From Trichoplax sp. H2 (lineage: Eukaryota; Placozoa; Uniplacotomia; Trichoplacea), in the NCBI GenBank assembly GCA_003344405.1, contig NOWV01000011.1, forward strand, positions 372,001 through 436,000: a stretch of 64,000 nucleotides of DNA, given 5' to 3'. The position numbers and the translations under genes were made by a program. Shown here piece after piece: positions 11,778 to 24,509 of the stretch (within the stretch, counting starts at the first letter, position 1; each line of letters starts with the position of its first letter). The notes beneath the pieces were generated by a model. The model was not told the DNA's origin. It worked only from the letters and a program-made list of their open reading frames with translations, and did not search any database.

Positions 11778-14487
11778 TCAGTAGAAAAAGGTACGCATAC
11801 GATGACCAGAGGCCTCATATAAGTCATTTGCTTTAGTGATAAACTAAAAGGAAGCAAGCAGGTTATAGATTAAGAAAAATGTAGTGTACCTACATTTAGA
11901 CTAATCCATTGAAAATTACAAAAGATATACAGACACATGCACATTGAATAAATAATAAATAAATACCTCATCACTATTTTTGCAACCTTGCGTAATAGCA
12001 GCTAAGCAAGCCATTAATAAGACGTCGTTGTATTGCTAATTAAAGATAAATTGGTTATTAGTAAAGTGTTTAGTCGAAGCTAGTAATTAATTACCAACAG
12101 CATGTAAATTACTAACGTTTACAGATTCCACAGTAAATTGTTTACTCTTGGCAATGGGTAGTCTCTGGCACATGCTGGAAATGTCGCGCAATATTTCATG
12201 TTTATATGATAGCTTCCCTATTTGTCATTAGAAAAATTCACGTTGAAAAATTAAGGCATATACGTCACTTGAACAATATTTTTATAGATTAACAGTATTA
12301 CCTGCTCTTACAGCCTTGACATAATCCGTCAGCAGTTTAACACGTGTGTGCAACATCTTAATTGCATTATATTGAGCAAGCAAGTTATCAGCAGCTGTAA
12401 TAAAATGAAACAGTTATATCACCAAAACTATTTACAGTTTTAGTCTATTATGTTTGCAGACCAATAAAGTCAATGAAGAAATTTTACCTGAGGAAGTGCT
12501 AGTCGTTTCAGAATATGATGTTTTAGCTATATGATCGACTCCGATTCTCTCCGAGTCTTCAGTAGCTAATGTATACGGTATTTCTAAAAATAAAATTTTA
12601 GCCTAACATTTGTTCAAAAAAGACAACAATTAATTGAAAGGTATAAATTATGTGATTTCAGAGTTTATCATAGGCCTCACATGTTGTTCAGTACCGATAT
12701 AAAATTGGAACAAAAGTGTAAATTGTATGATTACAGTAGTATAAATTTTCTGGTAGTTACTTTCTAACTTATCTCGAAGAATTTAAAATCCGTACAAACC
12801 TGATTATCCACAGCATCGACTACTGTTTCGAAAATTGCCACAGGTAACTAAAACAGTGTATAAATAATATTATAATGCAACATTCTGATATCTACATATA
12901 AGAAAATGATAAAGTTCATCCATTACTTTTAAAGTAATTTTTGAAAATAATTTTCTACGAAAGATAAAGTTAGCCTTACATTGGTAGCATAGTTACAGTT
13001 CGGATTCAACTTTAATAAGAGAGGGCTGTCATAAATTTGGCAAAACTGTTACATCAAATAAAAATAGTATAAAAATTTTTATTTCTTTGGTATATGTTAT
13101 TAATAACGTGCAACGACACGGTGTGACTGGTGACCAATTTATCAATTCATGAGGTGGTAAATGCACAACTATCCAAGTGCTGCATTGCACCATGGTAACA
13201 AGACTACTGTGAATTTACTTGTACAAGATGATAAAGATTAGGATGTAGTACACCACGATAATACTAACTTGTTGGTGAATATTTAAATCTGTCTCATTCG
13301 GCGAACTTCCAATAGTGTACCAACCAATAAACATGAATTCATCAGTTAATTCACGAACTAAAATATAACAATTGATATACCTAATGTCATTTTTTGATAT
13401 TATAACAACGGAATAAAGTAATACAATTGGTTTATATGCTTAATTTATTGTACATATACGCACACTTTTCCTCACGATCCTTGAAATAATCAACGTTCAA
13501 GAACGGCTTGCCGGTATTAAAATTGCAATCCAATTCGTATGAATTACTAATTTCAACTGTGCGCCCTTTTTGAGTACCAATCAAAGCTCCAATAACTATT
13601 TGTAGTAGAAAAAGAAGAATTCATGTTAATCAGGATATGGTACAATAATTGAAGACGTTACACTGTAGTAAATATTATTTTTATGGTAATATCTAGTCTA
13701 GCAGGCAAAATGAATCCAACCCGCATGAGACATTATACGGTACTTTGAAATCGATAAAGTTAATATATAATATTAGATAATCCCAACACTTTCGCATATG
13801 ATTATGCAATACGTAATATCGTAAAGATATCGCTCAGTACAAATCATGTATCTACACCATTATAATAGTTATTGTAGTTCGCTCCATTCAATACGATAAA
13901 TGATTATTGTAATTTTTGAAGAGTGATGATTTATCCTTATATGCCTACGGTACTGTAGGATCTCGTTTAACTTTCAATTAAGGAGCGATCAAAGAAACTA
14001 CAGAATAATGTTCACAGATTAAATTTTCGATCTTATGATGCAGTTGGATGCTGATAGTTATCGTTGCATGCTTGTATACGTTAATCATCACTGGCTAAAA
14101 TGAAAGCAGAAGTTAAATAGGTCATGTTATCATTTTGTCATTGGCAGAGCGACATGCAGTGCAATTGCCAATACGCTGTTCTACAAGACAAAGAACAAGT
14201 TAAGACTAGATCGGAGTTTACTCCGTATGACTTCAACTACATGCACCAATGTAGTTGATTTCAGGTTTTATCGATTGTTTCCATAGCAGAGAAATGACTT
14301 CTAATGTTGACTAACTTTGGCTATCTTCAGAAGATTCTTGCGCTAGAAATCGCATAAAATGATCGCTAATATTCATCACCACAAGAGGATGTAGTAGAAC
14401 TGAGACACTAGGAGAAACCGACGACGGTGCCATAATCTTGCTACTAGGTTCCTCGCCACTATCATCTATCTGCATTTGCATTGCCAT
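11778..14487 (-). CDS. COPS6: COP9 signalosome subunit 6 (CSN6)
   Basis: CSN6 is the non-catalytic MPN subunit that pairs with CSN5 in the COP9 signalosome, which removes NEDD8 from cullin ubiquitin ligases. Exons in transcription order: 14316-14487, 13464-13595, 13269-13357, 12980-13045, 12800-12847, 12695-12749, 12488-12583, 12302-12394, 12123-12217, 11967-12035, 11778-11843. All phases join and the product is 326 residues; human CSN6 has 327. Markers: [17 protein letters not shown] at residues 27-43, [54 protein letters not shown], and a short GHRMRTFFY end. The JAMM zinc ligands are absent: GWYT replaces the His-x-His segment of catalytic MPN proteins, as expected for CSN6. The frame is open up to 14526 but only with a TTG, so I chose the ATG at 14487. 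The 55-nt exon 12695-12749 is the weakest; it is needed to keep phase and encodes a hydrophobic strand. Confidence 0.95.
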
Positions 14488-14689
14488 ACTTGTTGAAAGA
14501 GGAAACCTTCCCAAACTAGCTTCCAAGATCGCTACTCAAGCTTGATTATGGCTTCAATTTTCAACCTTTGCTTACTAGCTTCAAAGTTTTCTTTAGCTTT
14601 AGGGTTAGCTCTACAGTAGGGGAGGCCAAGTTTGGAGTCTTGTCGTGATCATAGGAAGAACATTAAAGCGAAGGAATAGTTACAGTATC

Positions 14690-14735
14690 TACAGTACAGT
14701 ACATGTACTGTAGACTGTATACTGTATACTGTACT
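14690..14735. repeat. GTAC/CAGTA repeat cluster upstream of COPS6
   Basis: Repeated ACAGTAC, TACTGTA and ACTGTATACTGTA words, of the same type as the cluster upstream of MIS12. It starts about 200 nt upstream of the COPS6 start codon. Confidence 0.7.
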
Positions 14736-14738
14736 GGG

Positions 14739-14796
14739 GTGTCCGGAAAGTCTGGACACATCATATTTTAGTTCTGTATGAAAGATGTGTCCAGAC
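14739..14796. mobile_element. Hairpin resembling a DNA-transposon terminus
   Basis: GTCTGGACACATC (14750-14762) is perfectly inverted at 14784-14796 around a 21-nt loop. A second, 6-bp inversion GTGTCC/GGACAC lies at 14739-14744 and 14754-14759. The first arm follows TACTGGG. TA followed by a G-rich start and GTGTCC is reminiscent of Tc1/mariner-type terminal repeats; that assignment is inference from general knowledge. No transposase frame is present nearby, so at most this is a MITE or a remnant. Confidence 0.4.
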
Positions 14797-15056
14797 ATTA
14801 TTTCCAAATTTTGCATGCAGTAAGATCATGTTCTGGAGATTTTAATATCGCAAACAGCAATGTTCTAAGATGTTCAGAAGTCTATTACAGTACAGTTAAA
14901 AGTAACTGCTAAGATCATGGACTACTTTAGTTGCCATGATCTGGTCAAGAACTGCTAAAGAGAAAACATGGAGGGAGTACATCACGGTTAGTGTATATGG
15001 ATTCTAAAACTGAGCGATGACTGACTACGGGCATTAGGACGAAGCAAATGTATAAA

Positions 15057-15232
15057 CTGTAGAGTATTGTATGCGTACTAGACCTGTGAGGTAAACTCTG
15101 TTTTGTGGCTTATTCCTTCGGCCTTAATGGATGCGTTTCTTGTATCGGAACAAGACTGAAGATTATTTTGACTTGTGCAAGCTGTACTGTAGAGTACTGT
15201 ATGGGTACTAGGCCTGTGAAGTAGTGTAAACC
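15057..15232. repeat. Imperfect direct repeat, about 40-bp copies 130 bp apart
   Basis: A segment starting CTGTAGAGTA and continuing through GTACTAG.CCTGTGA.GTA occurs at 15057-15100 and again at 15187-15232, with a few differences. It belongs to the repeat-rich stretch upstream of COPS6. Confidence 0.7.
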
Positions 15233-15239
15233 CTTATTT

Positions 15240-15297
15240 CTTTGCTTACTGTCCTGTACAGTACTGGACATACTGTACAGTATAGTACAGGACTAGA
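15240..15297. repeat. Palindromic GTCCTGTAC...GTACAGGAC repeat
   Basis: GTCCTGTACAGTACTGGAC is followed after CATACTGTACAGTATA by GTACAGGAC, forming an extended inverted repeat at the right edge of the second GTAC cluster. Confidence 0.6.
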
Positions 15298-15299
15298 GT

Positions 15300-18200
15300 T
15301 CAAAATAGGAAATTGCACAGATTGTCAAAGTGATTATGCCAACTCCAGAGAGTACGAGACCTATGCTTGCATTCATTCACGACTCCATTCGCTAAGATTG
15401 AAATAGAAGGCTCAACATAACTATAGTGGAAAATTATACTACACAGTATATGTAGAAACTCGCAAGAATCACCTAGAATTCAATAACTTCATAATCATAA
15501 ACAACATCATTTTAGTACTGTAATCTCACATATTCTAATACTATATATTATAGTATTGTAAGTAAATCGTTCTTAGAAATATTCCATTTGAAAGTGAAGT
15601 GGACAGTGATGGAGTATACTACCAGTATTTCACTCCTACATACAGTAGAGGTCGAGTTATAAATTAAAGTTTGAAAGGTATGCTTTTCCCAATTTTGCAA
15701 CAGAATGTCGCAGTCACAGCAAATTTATATTTCGGATACGATGATATGTATTCCTGTTCGTATTAATAGACAAAAAAGGGGAAAGGGTATACTACCTCTC
15801 TCGATATATCTTCAATATGCCTTAAATGATCCGCTAACGTAGTATTCGATCGGTTAATCCTTTATGGTGTATAGTATACTGTTCGTTACAATTCTGCAAG
15901 GCGAATTAGAGGAGTATATCGTTATAATCTCGCCAGAATAAGCCATTAACTCGTAGCTAAACACGGTCCTCTTTACTGTATTGGACGATAATTGATATCA
16001 ACACTAGAACTATAGTAGGTGCACATCAAATAGAATAAATGATATACTGTAGTGATCTATTAATCGCTCGAGCAACGACTGAATACACAACTTGTAATCA
16101 TGTTACCTTATTCTATTGCTCATGCACTAGTGATATACTCCTATCTAGGAAGCTTCCTCTAAAATACATTAACTCAATCTCTACTCCAGTTGATTATTCC
16201 CGAAATGACTAACGATTAATTTTGTCTTTCTTCTTACAATCAACTAAGAGACGAATCGGAAAAGATGATGTATTCCGTAGGACTACTGCAAATACTAAGT
16301 AGGGTATTACGTAATTCGGAAGCAATTCATGGAGTTGCTAATTAAAATAACTCCTACTACTGTTGGTACAGTTCTAATACAATGTTTTATACCATATAGC
16401 AAATAATTCAACTAATCACAAGTCCTAGAACTATTGAACTTAAATAGGTATATATCATATAGTATTCGCTTTTTTTTTCTTTGTGACGCTCCTTTCCATT
16501 TGTGATGACTAATGTCGGGTAATGAAATAATATCAGAATTTAATAATAACACAATATAATCCACAGTAAGACCCATTTTATCCTTAACATACGCGTATAT
16601 ATACGGCATACCGCATTGCATACTAGCCAATAAGCCCATCTATCGTGGCAATCGAAATATAATAGAGTTTTTATTGTGCTGCATTGCCAGTACATTTATA
16701 ACATTTTCAACATATCCAATACTATACTACATTTTATTTCAAGCTGCCTACGAAAACCACTGTAATAATTAAAGTAGCACAAACATTTTCTCATGAGGTG
16801 AAAGATATATACGCGTATACAAGATTTGCAGAAAAGAAGCGAATTCTTCTTCTACTAATTGATCTTAGAGAACAATGAACGGTAATACTTACTGATTAAC
16901 CTTTTGAACCTACTTTTGGGAATCTTTCGCTAGCGTTGCAAGCAGTAACTTCGCTATTGCTGCAATACAGTGCATCAGAATAAGATACACTATCTGGATA
17001 TAATCGCAATTCCGGTGTCGACAATGTATCAACTTATTTAGAGAATGATGTTACCATGTTTAATTTTTGTTTTCCAATAGCTTTCATAATTATAATAAAT
17101 AATCAACAAAAACATTTCATAAAGCCCTATTATATAATGTTTTAGCGCCGGAGTCCATTAACCGACACATGGTAGAATAGCGACTTAGCGTATAAATATA
17201 TATCTTAATTAAAGTTTATAACGTTATCAGTTAAAATGAGATGTGTCTCTAATAAACGTTACCTTATTCTAATAAAGGCCTTTCTAATCATATTATTACG
17301 CAATAGTGAACTTTCAATTGTATGCTATGTTTCGTAATAGTAGAATTTACATCTGACTCAAATTTAGGATATAAATACCAATCAGCACTAGTATTTTAAA
17401 AATATTTAGTTATAGCGTTTTTATATTCCTATAAATAGATAATGAGTAATTTTTCACTTTAATGAACATGAATAGGTATGGGACACCCACCACCATATTA
17501 TTATAGGTATTTTAATTTCATCATTATTTTTATTTATCATAATAGTTATTTAAAGAACAGGAAACAACCTATCAAAATTAGCCTGGTTGCTCAGTCAGTC
17601 GAATAATACCAAACAGGACAAGAAGAATATTCGAATAATTGTAAATACTCCATGTTAGATTTAGTAGACATAATCCATTACAAGTATTTCATTAATAAAT
17701 GTACACGATAGGCGATAGCCTTACTCTTTCTTACGCATACATAAACGAGGCATCATATGTTACTACTACATGAAATTATCTTGATAAAATCATAATGATT
17801 TTTTAACTTAAATTGAGTTGTTAGATAGCAATTATTGATATTTACCGGCATCGGCTATTTTGTAATAGTTAATTAATTTCGGTCTATTGGAAAGCAATAG
17901 AATAGAATTAGTGAATCTTTAGCCTAATGAAAGATAACAACTAGACGAATCGCTCCAACAAACGAATACGCAACGATATAATACATAGATTGTTCCGTCC
18001 ATTAAGTGAACAAGTAACGTAATATCTTTAGCAGACCGATTTGATCGCTTGAAGTATAGAATTGTCTAAAATGGCTTAGAATACCTATAGTAGAGGCTAG
18101 TTTGAATCACTAAAGCGAAAAATTGTACTTAGATAACTAGGCTTTTAAATCATTTAATGATAGAATTTCTTAAGTTTAAAAGTCTATGCAGCATCCGATA

Positions 18201-21200
18201 TAACATGCATTGCTGTAGTCTATAGTACTCTTAAAATTAACTTATAGGATCATGTTGGATATTTAATAATAAATGAAATGAAAATGCCGTATCATTGAAA
18301 TGATTTAATTATTCAAAAAAATCATTCATGTTCTACTTAAGTCTATGTATATGACTTTTATATTATTAAAATTATAATTATCTCCACTTAAAGGCTACCA
18401 GTATGTTTAATTACGAAGTAAATACTTAGCATTGTCTTTACTACAGTTTTTAGCTTTAACAACTACGAAATTATCATGTTCAAACTTAATTTAGATCTTA
18501 AAATAGGTATTAAAAGTGCGTTGTGTATTTCTAGCGAGATTTTCATAACACTTATAACGAATTCTTAGGCAGATGAAGATAATTCATTTATGGAAGTTAT
18601 CGTGTCACATTGAAATATTACTGTACCGAACTCGAAATGCCTAGCAGTTCTATCTTGTTAATCATATAGATCCACAAATAACAAGCAAATCACTCGTAAT
18701 TAAATGTTTTCTTGGATTATCTACAGGAATATTCACTTTTTTATTTTATTAAACTCATACGGTTTACTGTGGTGTAGACTTGAAGATTTACTGTTAAAGT
18801 CACAAGACTTTTACAAGTTATTGTGTCAACATAGCTCCCGTATCAATTTAAAAAAAATTCATCATACAAGTAACTTAATAATTTAAATATAGTACTATAT
18901 GCAATAGTCAATTTATTGGTTATTCACTGAACTTCAGAATGATTCAACAGAAATAGAACAAAAAATAATTACTCGCACCATTGCGACAGCAATTTGATCT
19001 ACTGTTACTAAGTATGTAACACAGTACATCAATTGTACGACGTTGACAGTTATATAAATATAGATGCTATTGAATAAAGTAGACTAGAGTAGCACGTAAA
19101 ATTATTGAAATATTATTGTTACCTAGTAAGCTAATAACTACTAAAAGATTTTAATTTATCTATTTCAAGATTCGAACACAAGGTAAGAAAAGTTAATTGT
19201 TACTATTTGTCAACAGAAATCAAATTTGACTATATCCGCCAACCGCCAACGCTAAACATCTGCTAGCATACTTTACATTACTTTTATTTGCGAATTTGGA
19301 CTTGTCAATATAAGCTATTTTGAAATCATATTTCATTGATAGCAACTAGCCAAAATATTAAATAATTAACTCCCTTTTCTGCCTTTATTTAGCATATTAT
19401 AAAATAGATTAGAAAATCTGTATTGAATTGCAAATGGATATAAATGGGAGGGTACTAGTTAAAGGAAGCTAGATGATAAATACCCTCACATACAATTGCT
19501 CTTAGGGGATGCTCTATAAATTCAATAAGTGCAATTGATAATGTTATTCAATCAAAATTGATCATCGAAATTCCATCATATTTATATTAGTCCTACATTT
19601 AGAATAGAATTGATCCACTCTTCCTACCAATATTTTTTTAATTATATAGCACCTCGACGGAAAAATTACAGTAGAGTAAAATTGTAGGTGACAGTTTGAA
19701 AGCATTTGTAGTCAAAGAGGATAACCTCTAAGTTTACAGCAATTTCAAGAAGGTTTTCGGCGCATACTATACTTAGAGTATGTTGCCATCGTGCGATAAA
19801 GTGAAGAAACATTCGAGAAATTTTAAAATATCTTACTTTGATATATATTTAAGTAATAAATTGATACAGTTAGATTTTTTATGTTGTAGCAAATGATTTA
19901 GCATGTGACATCGCATTAATAAAAAGTATTATTTATAATAGGGTATATAAATTTGTCGTAACTTTTACTTATATCAAGGCAATTAATCTACGCAATAAAA
20001 ATATAACGCTATCAAAATCTGTTTCCTTCACTATTTTCAAGTCACTTGATTAATTATACATACATATACCTTATGTTGATCTATACGAGTACGCAATAAT
20101 GATGTTTTTTTAATCTCTTCTTTACTTAACGTTCGTACATACTAGAAAACTACACAAGGCTTCTAGTTGTTTGTAATATCAGGTTGACATAAATTGAATA
20201 TTAATACGATATCACATTTTCATTTCCTTCCCTTCTTATTCTATCTTTTAATCATTATTAACTTTTTCTGCTATGAACGGTATAAGATGATCGTCAATAT
20301 CAATCAAAATGCATGCATATAACTGTTATTCGAATCACGTTTTATTCATTCATTCTATATGTAATAAAATTTCAAGTTTGATATGACGTGTTGGTATTTC
20401 TCCTAGAACAAAAAAAAATACTTTGAAAGACAAAATGAATATAATTTTGATAGAATATATTTTAAGCTACTAACGACATTCCACCTTTTATTTATTGCAC
20501 GATACAGTTAAGATGTAGAGATGTCATTGTTGTTGTTAACATTAAAAATTTCATACTTTCTGATATGCTCTAACAACACATCGATCAATAATATTGACGA
20601 TATTTCTAAAATAAAATATCATTATAGACCGGAACACGTAAAGAATAGTATATATTCAACAAAGATCAAAATTCCTCTACTAGATATTCAATACTTTTAA
20701 GTTGACAACATATTGAATTTACCAGAGCAATATCATTGAAAACGATGGCATGATGTATTAATGAATAATGGTAAATGTTAGCATTATTAAAATCTGTTTG
20801 TTCAATTGCAAATGGAGATTTTATCCTTGTACGATAGTGATTTTAAATTTTAGTCTATTTTTAATGCTAGTAATCGATCATCGAAAAAGTAATATCATTC
20901 TTCTATTTTGTCCATAGGTTATTCCATATTATTTGGTTATTTTTTAGTAGTTATGATGGAGGTGCATTTGTTAATACTGCACAAGTACTAAACGTACAGT
21001 AGTTAGTATTATAGCCTAGATATACAAGTACCACCAAGATTGAATTTCGGTATTGATCGATTTACTTACTAAAATGTAAAGAAAGAGAGTATTGAAATTG
21101 ATTGTGTATTGATATAGTATCGTCTACTCTATCCTTTTACTTTTCAATGAAAAATATACAATACCTTGATGGCTATTTTATTGGACTAAAATTAGACAAC

Positions 21201-23226
21201 ATAACGACTACAACAATACATTGAGTACTATGGCCATTAAGCATCATTTATTATTTCGTATTAGCTCGATTTTATATTTAGATCAGATGAATTGAAGTGA
21301 AAATAATATTAATAATCCTCCCATAATTAATTGAACTTTCACCACACCTCCTTCCATCGCGTCTGATTCAAGGCCATCATTTTCTATGCATTCATTTACT
21401 TTTATAATATAATTTTTATTGTATTCCTTTTATTCTCTACTTCCATCAACTGTCTCCATCACCATACAATCTGATTTAAAAGAGGCGGGGAAGGGAATGC
21501 ATGTCAATGGAGGATATTCGAATATTTTTCTATATGATGCATTACTCAGTGTATACATATACTACTATTGCATGAAATTATTCAGACGTTACTGATTAAT
21601 GTTAATTTTTTTTTCATTCAATCATTCAACTAGTCTAGTTGCTATTGATCAATTTGTACACTTTCCTTCTTATTATTTATGACGATTTCTTCTAGTGTAC
21701 CATACATATTCGAGCCTAGCACTTGTATCTAGTTCATTGAAAGATATCGAGAGATAAAAATAACGTTGATTCATTTCTAACTTTTCACATGGATCTATAC
21801 CTACCATAAAAACTTATTTCAATCATAACCAAAAAATTTATCACGCTATCGGAATAGTTCGGAACAAGTATATTGATAAGAAGGTAAAAAAAACTTAAAT
21901 CTTCTGTTAAATTTTTCACAAGGCCATTTATCAATTCGTTGACTTAATATTTAGCAATCAATACTTCCTTTTCACTCCTTGTAGTGGAACTTCATTCATT
22001 CAACTTGGCAATTTAGTCTATGACCATTTCGTTAATACCTAGTAGATACCCATTTTTGTAACTTCTATTTCATTTACAAAATTGCGTCAATAGATCGGCA
22101 GCAAAATCGGTACGATTTAGGCACTTGATGTACCAGAGCAAGGCGAGAAATTAAAATTAATTCATAAAAGGTACCTTTTAGAATTTCTTTGAGATACTAG
22201 CAAGTAAAAATAACTGATTAATCATAAAGCTACTTCACTCATTATAGGCCATAAGGATTTTTCTTTCTTTCAAGATTTACTGTCCTGGCGGTTGGTGCTG
22301 AATAGCGCCACAATTTTGTGATAGAATACTAATCCTAATCAATTATATTTATCCTATCCATTCAATTTTGCTTCGAGTGGGGCGACTTCTTCGATTAGCA
22401 AGCATTTTTGAGGCTTGTGATTTAAATCTAAAAGGTAAGAAAATTTATCATAATGTCGTAATAGGTTGAAATTGAAATTGAGAATTTTATTTGAATCTTC
22501 TCTTTCCTAGTATTTTTAATTTTAACTTTGCCAAGCGTGCTAGTTTTTTTTACTGAATGCTTTCGAGTACGGCTTACTTTTATTATTAATGGCCGATTCA
22601 AAAATTTTTATATGCCTTAGTAAAGTATTGTATGTCATATATGATAAATTATAGCAGCTGAACTACTAGTAATGTGTTGTGTATATTGTAAAATTAGGAC
22701 AGTCTTTATTCATACAATTTACGTGTATGAGTCTGTAATAAATTGCATTGTATGTATATCTTATACATCGTCAGCCTATTTAGTTTCATATTGACATACA
22801 TGGTTTATACGCATATCTTATTTATTAGCCGTACCTAGGAAATGCTTACAAAATTTTTTCTTATTTCTCTTCTATAAAGAAATCTAATCGATTATTGATC
22901 AAGAATATAAAACAGCATTTGAAACAGAGAGTTTAAGAAACACAGAATATTGAAATAGAATATAAACTTTGTAATAAGAAAAGAGGATCAACGACAATAG
23001 TTTAATTGAAAGTATTGAAGGAAAAGCGACAGTGAATTTCACACATCTCAAGTCAGTAATTGTAAACGAAAAGAGAACAGTAGCAAAGCAATTGATCGTC
23101 GATATCGTCGTTCTATCCTCTCTGATAAGTACTCTCAATTTATTGGTTCTTTCACGAATAAAAAGCTAAAAAAACGACGATAATATTATCATCTATTTTT
23201 TGGCCGGCTATTAATTTCATCATAAC
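15300..23226. other. Long AT-rich intergenic region
   Basis: About 8 kb with no exon chain. The best isolated coding-like segment is 16896-17033 (minus): 45 open codons with mixed amino-acid use, ending in TAA, with a possible GTAGGT donor before its end. A donor-like AAAAGGTAAGA at 22429-22439 on the plus strand could end a non-coding 5' exon of TENT5, but no convincing acceptor precedes the TENT5 ATG. Open frames at 16412-16639 and 22899-23138 (minus) look like chance. Confidence 0.4.
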
Positions 23227-24471
23227 ATGCCTGAAAGTCATAATCAACATTTACAAACGCTAAATTATGGCCAAGTTGGTAAATTGGTTGAACTATTAGA
23301 GACATGTGTTGAAATTCATGGTTACGGTAACTTACCTACTTTACAAATCCCATTAAAAGAATTATTGCGAAAAGTTAGAAATAACTTAAGAAAAGATAAT
23401 GTTAATGTGCGAAATATACGTTTAAATGGCGGTACAGCTAGTTATATCTTAAATCAACATCACTATTATAAAAACAACTCTCAGTATCAACATCATCACC
23501 AACAGCAACAACTACGACCTGCTATTAAACCTCATTACAACGACATTGATTTAGTCTTCAACGTGGATATGAGCGATGACAGCCAAGCACAAGTTATCTT
23601 AACTACAGTATTGAGAACTTTACTTGAATATCTACCGGATTCAATAGTTCGAAATGGTTTCCAGTATTACATGCTGAAAAAAGCATATCTGATTAAATTA
23701 GTCAAAGTTTTCAATGGTGCTAATCGTTGGTCATTGATATCGTTTCGTAATTATTACGGTCGAAATGTTGAATTTAAATTTGTAGATACCATAGAACGTC
23801 AGTTTCAATTTTCGGTCGACTCATTTCAAATTTTATTAGATTCTATCCTTTCCTTATATGATTACAAATTAACATTAATTGATAGCCAATATATGAGTAG
23901 TAATTTTTATCCAACAGTTATAGCCGAGTGCTTATACGGCGATTTTGATCTTGCTACTGAACATTTACATAAGAAAATTATCGCCACAAAAAAGCCTGAA
24001 GAGATACGCGGTGGCGGTTTATTAAAATATTGTTCTCTATTATTACAAGGCTACAAGCCAGAATCAGAATTACAAATGGGCGCTATGGCACGTTATATGT
24101 GTAGTCGATTTTTTATCGATTTTACGCGCCTTGAACAACAAGAAGAACGTTTAGTAAGTTATTTAGATTGCCACTTTCATAATGATTATCCTATCAAGTA
24201 TAAGTACTTATTAATCTTGAAGAGCGTTATTAAACGCAATACCGTCTGCTTAATGGATTTAGAAAGGCGACAAACTCTACGTTTAATCAACAAATTAATC
24301 TATCATTACAATCCAAGGAAACATGAAGTTTGTTTAATAGCTCAACAACAGCAGCAATGCCATCCATCTTTAATGCCGTTTCGCTATCCAACCCACCTTA
24401 CTAGTCATCCGTTATTATCACAAAGTTCCTATCCGCATCAATATTATCAACAGCAGCAACATTACCCATGA
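23227..24471 (+). CDS. TENT5: TENT5/FAM46 non-canonical poly(A) polymerase
   Basis: TENT5 proteins extend poly(A) tails of selected mRNAs, in vertebrates notably those encoding secreted proteins. One uninterrupted exon encodes 414 residues; human paralogues have about 390-440. The nucleotidyltransferase motif is LNGGTAS (residues 66-72), followed by the metal-binding NDIDLVF (D106, D108) and VEFKFVD (third acidic residue D187). Strong family blocks follow: RWSLIS (167-172), RQFQFSVDSFQ (191-201), YGDF, ATKKPEEIRGGGLLKY (253-268), RYMCSRFFIDF (289-299) and CLMDLERRQTL (341-351). Two features are local: a His/Gln/Tyr-rich insertion at about 77-103 between the two catalytic motifs, and a Gln/His/Tyr/Pro-rich tail from about 373. 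Residue 69 is Gly where vertebrate TENT5 has Ser in the G-S motif; Gly is normal at this site in other nucleotidyltransferases, so activity is not excluded. The ATG at 23227 gives the usual family length. Animals have one to four copies; which vertebrate paralogue it matches cannot be judged. Confidence 0.97.
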   Translation: MPESHNQHLQTLNYGQVGKLVELLETCVEIHGYGNLPTLQIPLKELLRKVRNNLRKDNVNVRNIRLNGGTASYILNQHHYYKNNSQYQHHHQQQQLRPAIKPHYNDIDLVFNVDMSDDSQAQVILTTVLRTLLEYLPDSIVRNGFQYYMLKKAYLIKLVKVFNGANRWSLISFRNYYGRNVEFKFVDTIERQFQFSVDSFQILLDSILSLYDYKLTLIDSQYMSSNFYPTVIAECLYGDFDLATEHLHKKIIATKKPEEIRGGGLLKYCSLLLQGYKPESELQMGAMARYMCSRFFIDFTRLEQQEERLVSYLDCHFHNDYPIKYKYLLILKSVIKRNTVCLMDLERRQTLRLINKLIYHYNPRKHEVCLIAQQQQQCHPSLMPFRYPTHLTSHPLLSQSSYPHQYYQQQQHYP

Positions 24472-24494
24472 ACACTTATTGTACTCTAACTCTA

Positions 24495-24509
24495 AATAAA
24501 TGCAATAAA
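24495..24509 (+). terminator. Tandem poly(A) signals of TENT5
   Basis: Two AATAAA hexamers (24495-24500 and 24504-24509) lie 24 and 33 nt after the TGA stop codon, which implies a 3' UTR of only about 50 nt. Confidence 0.65.
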
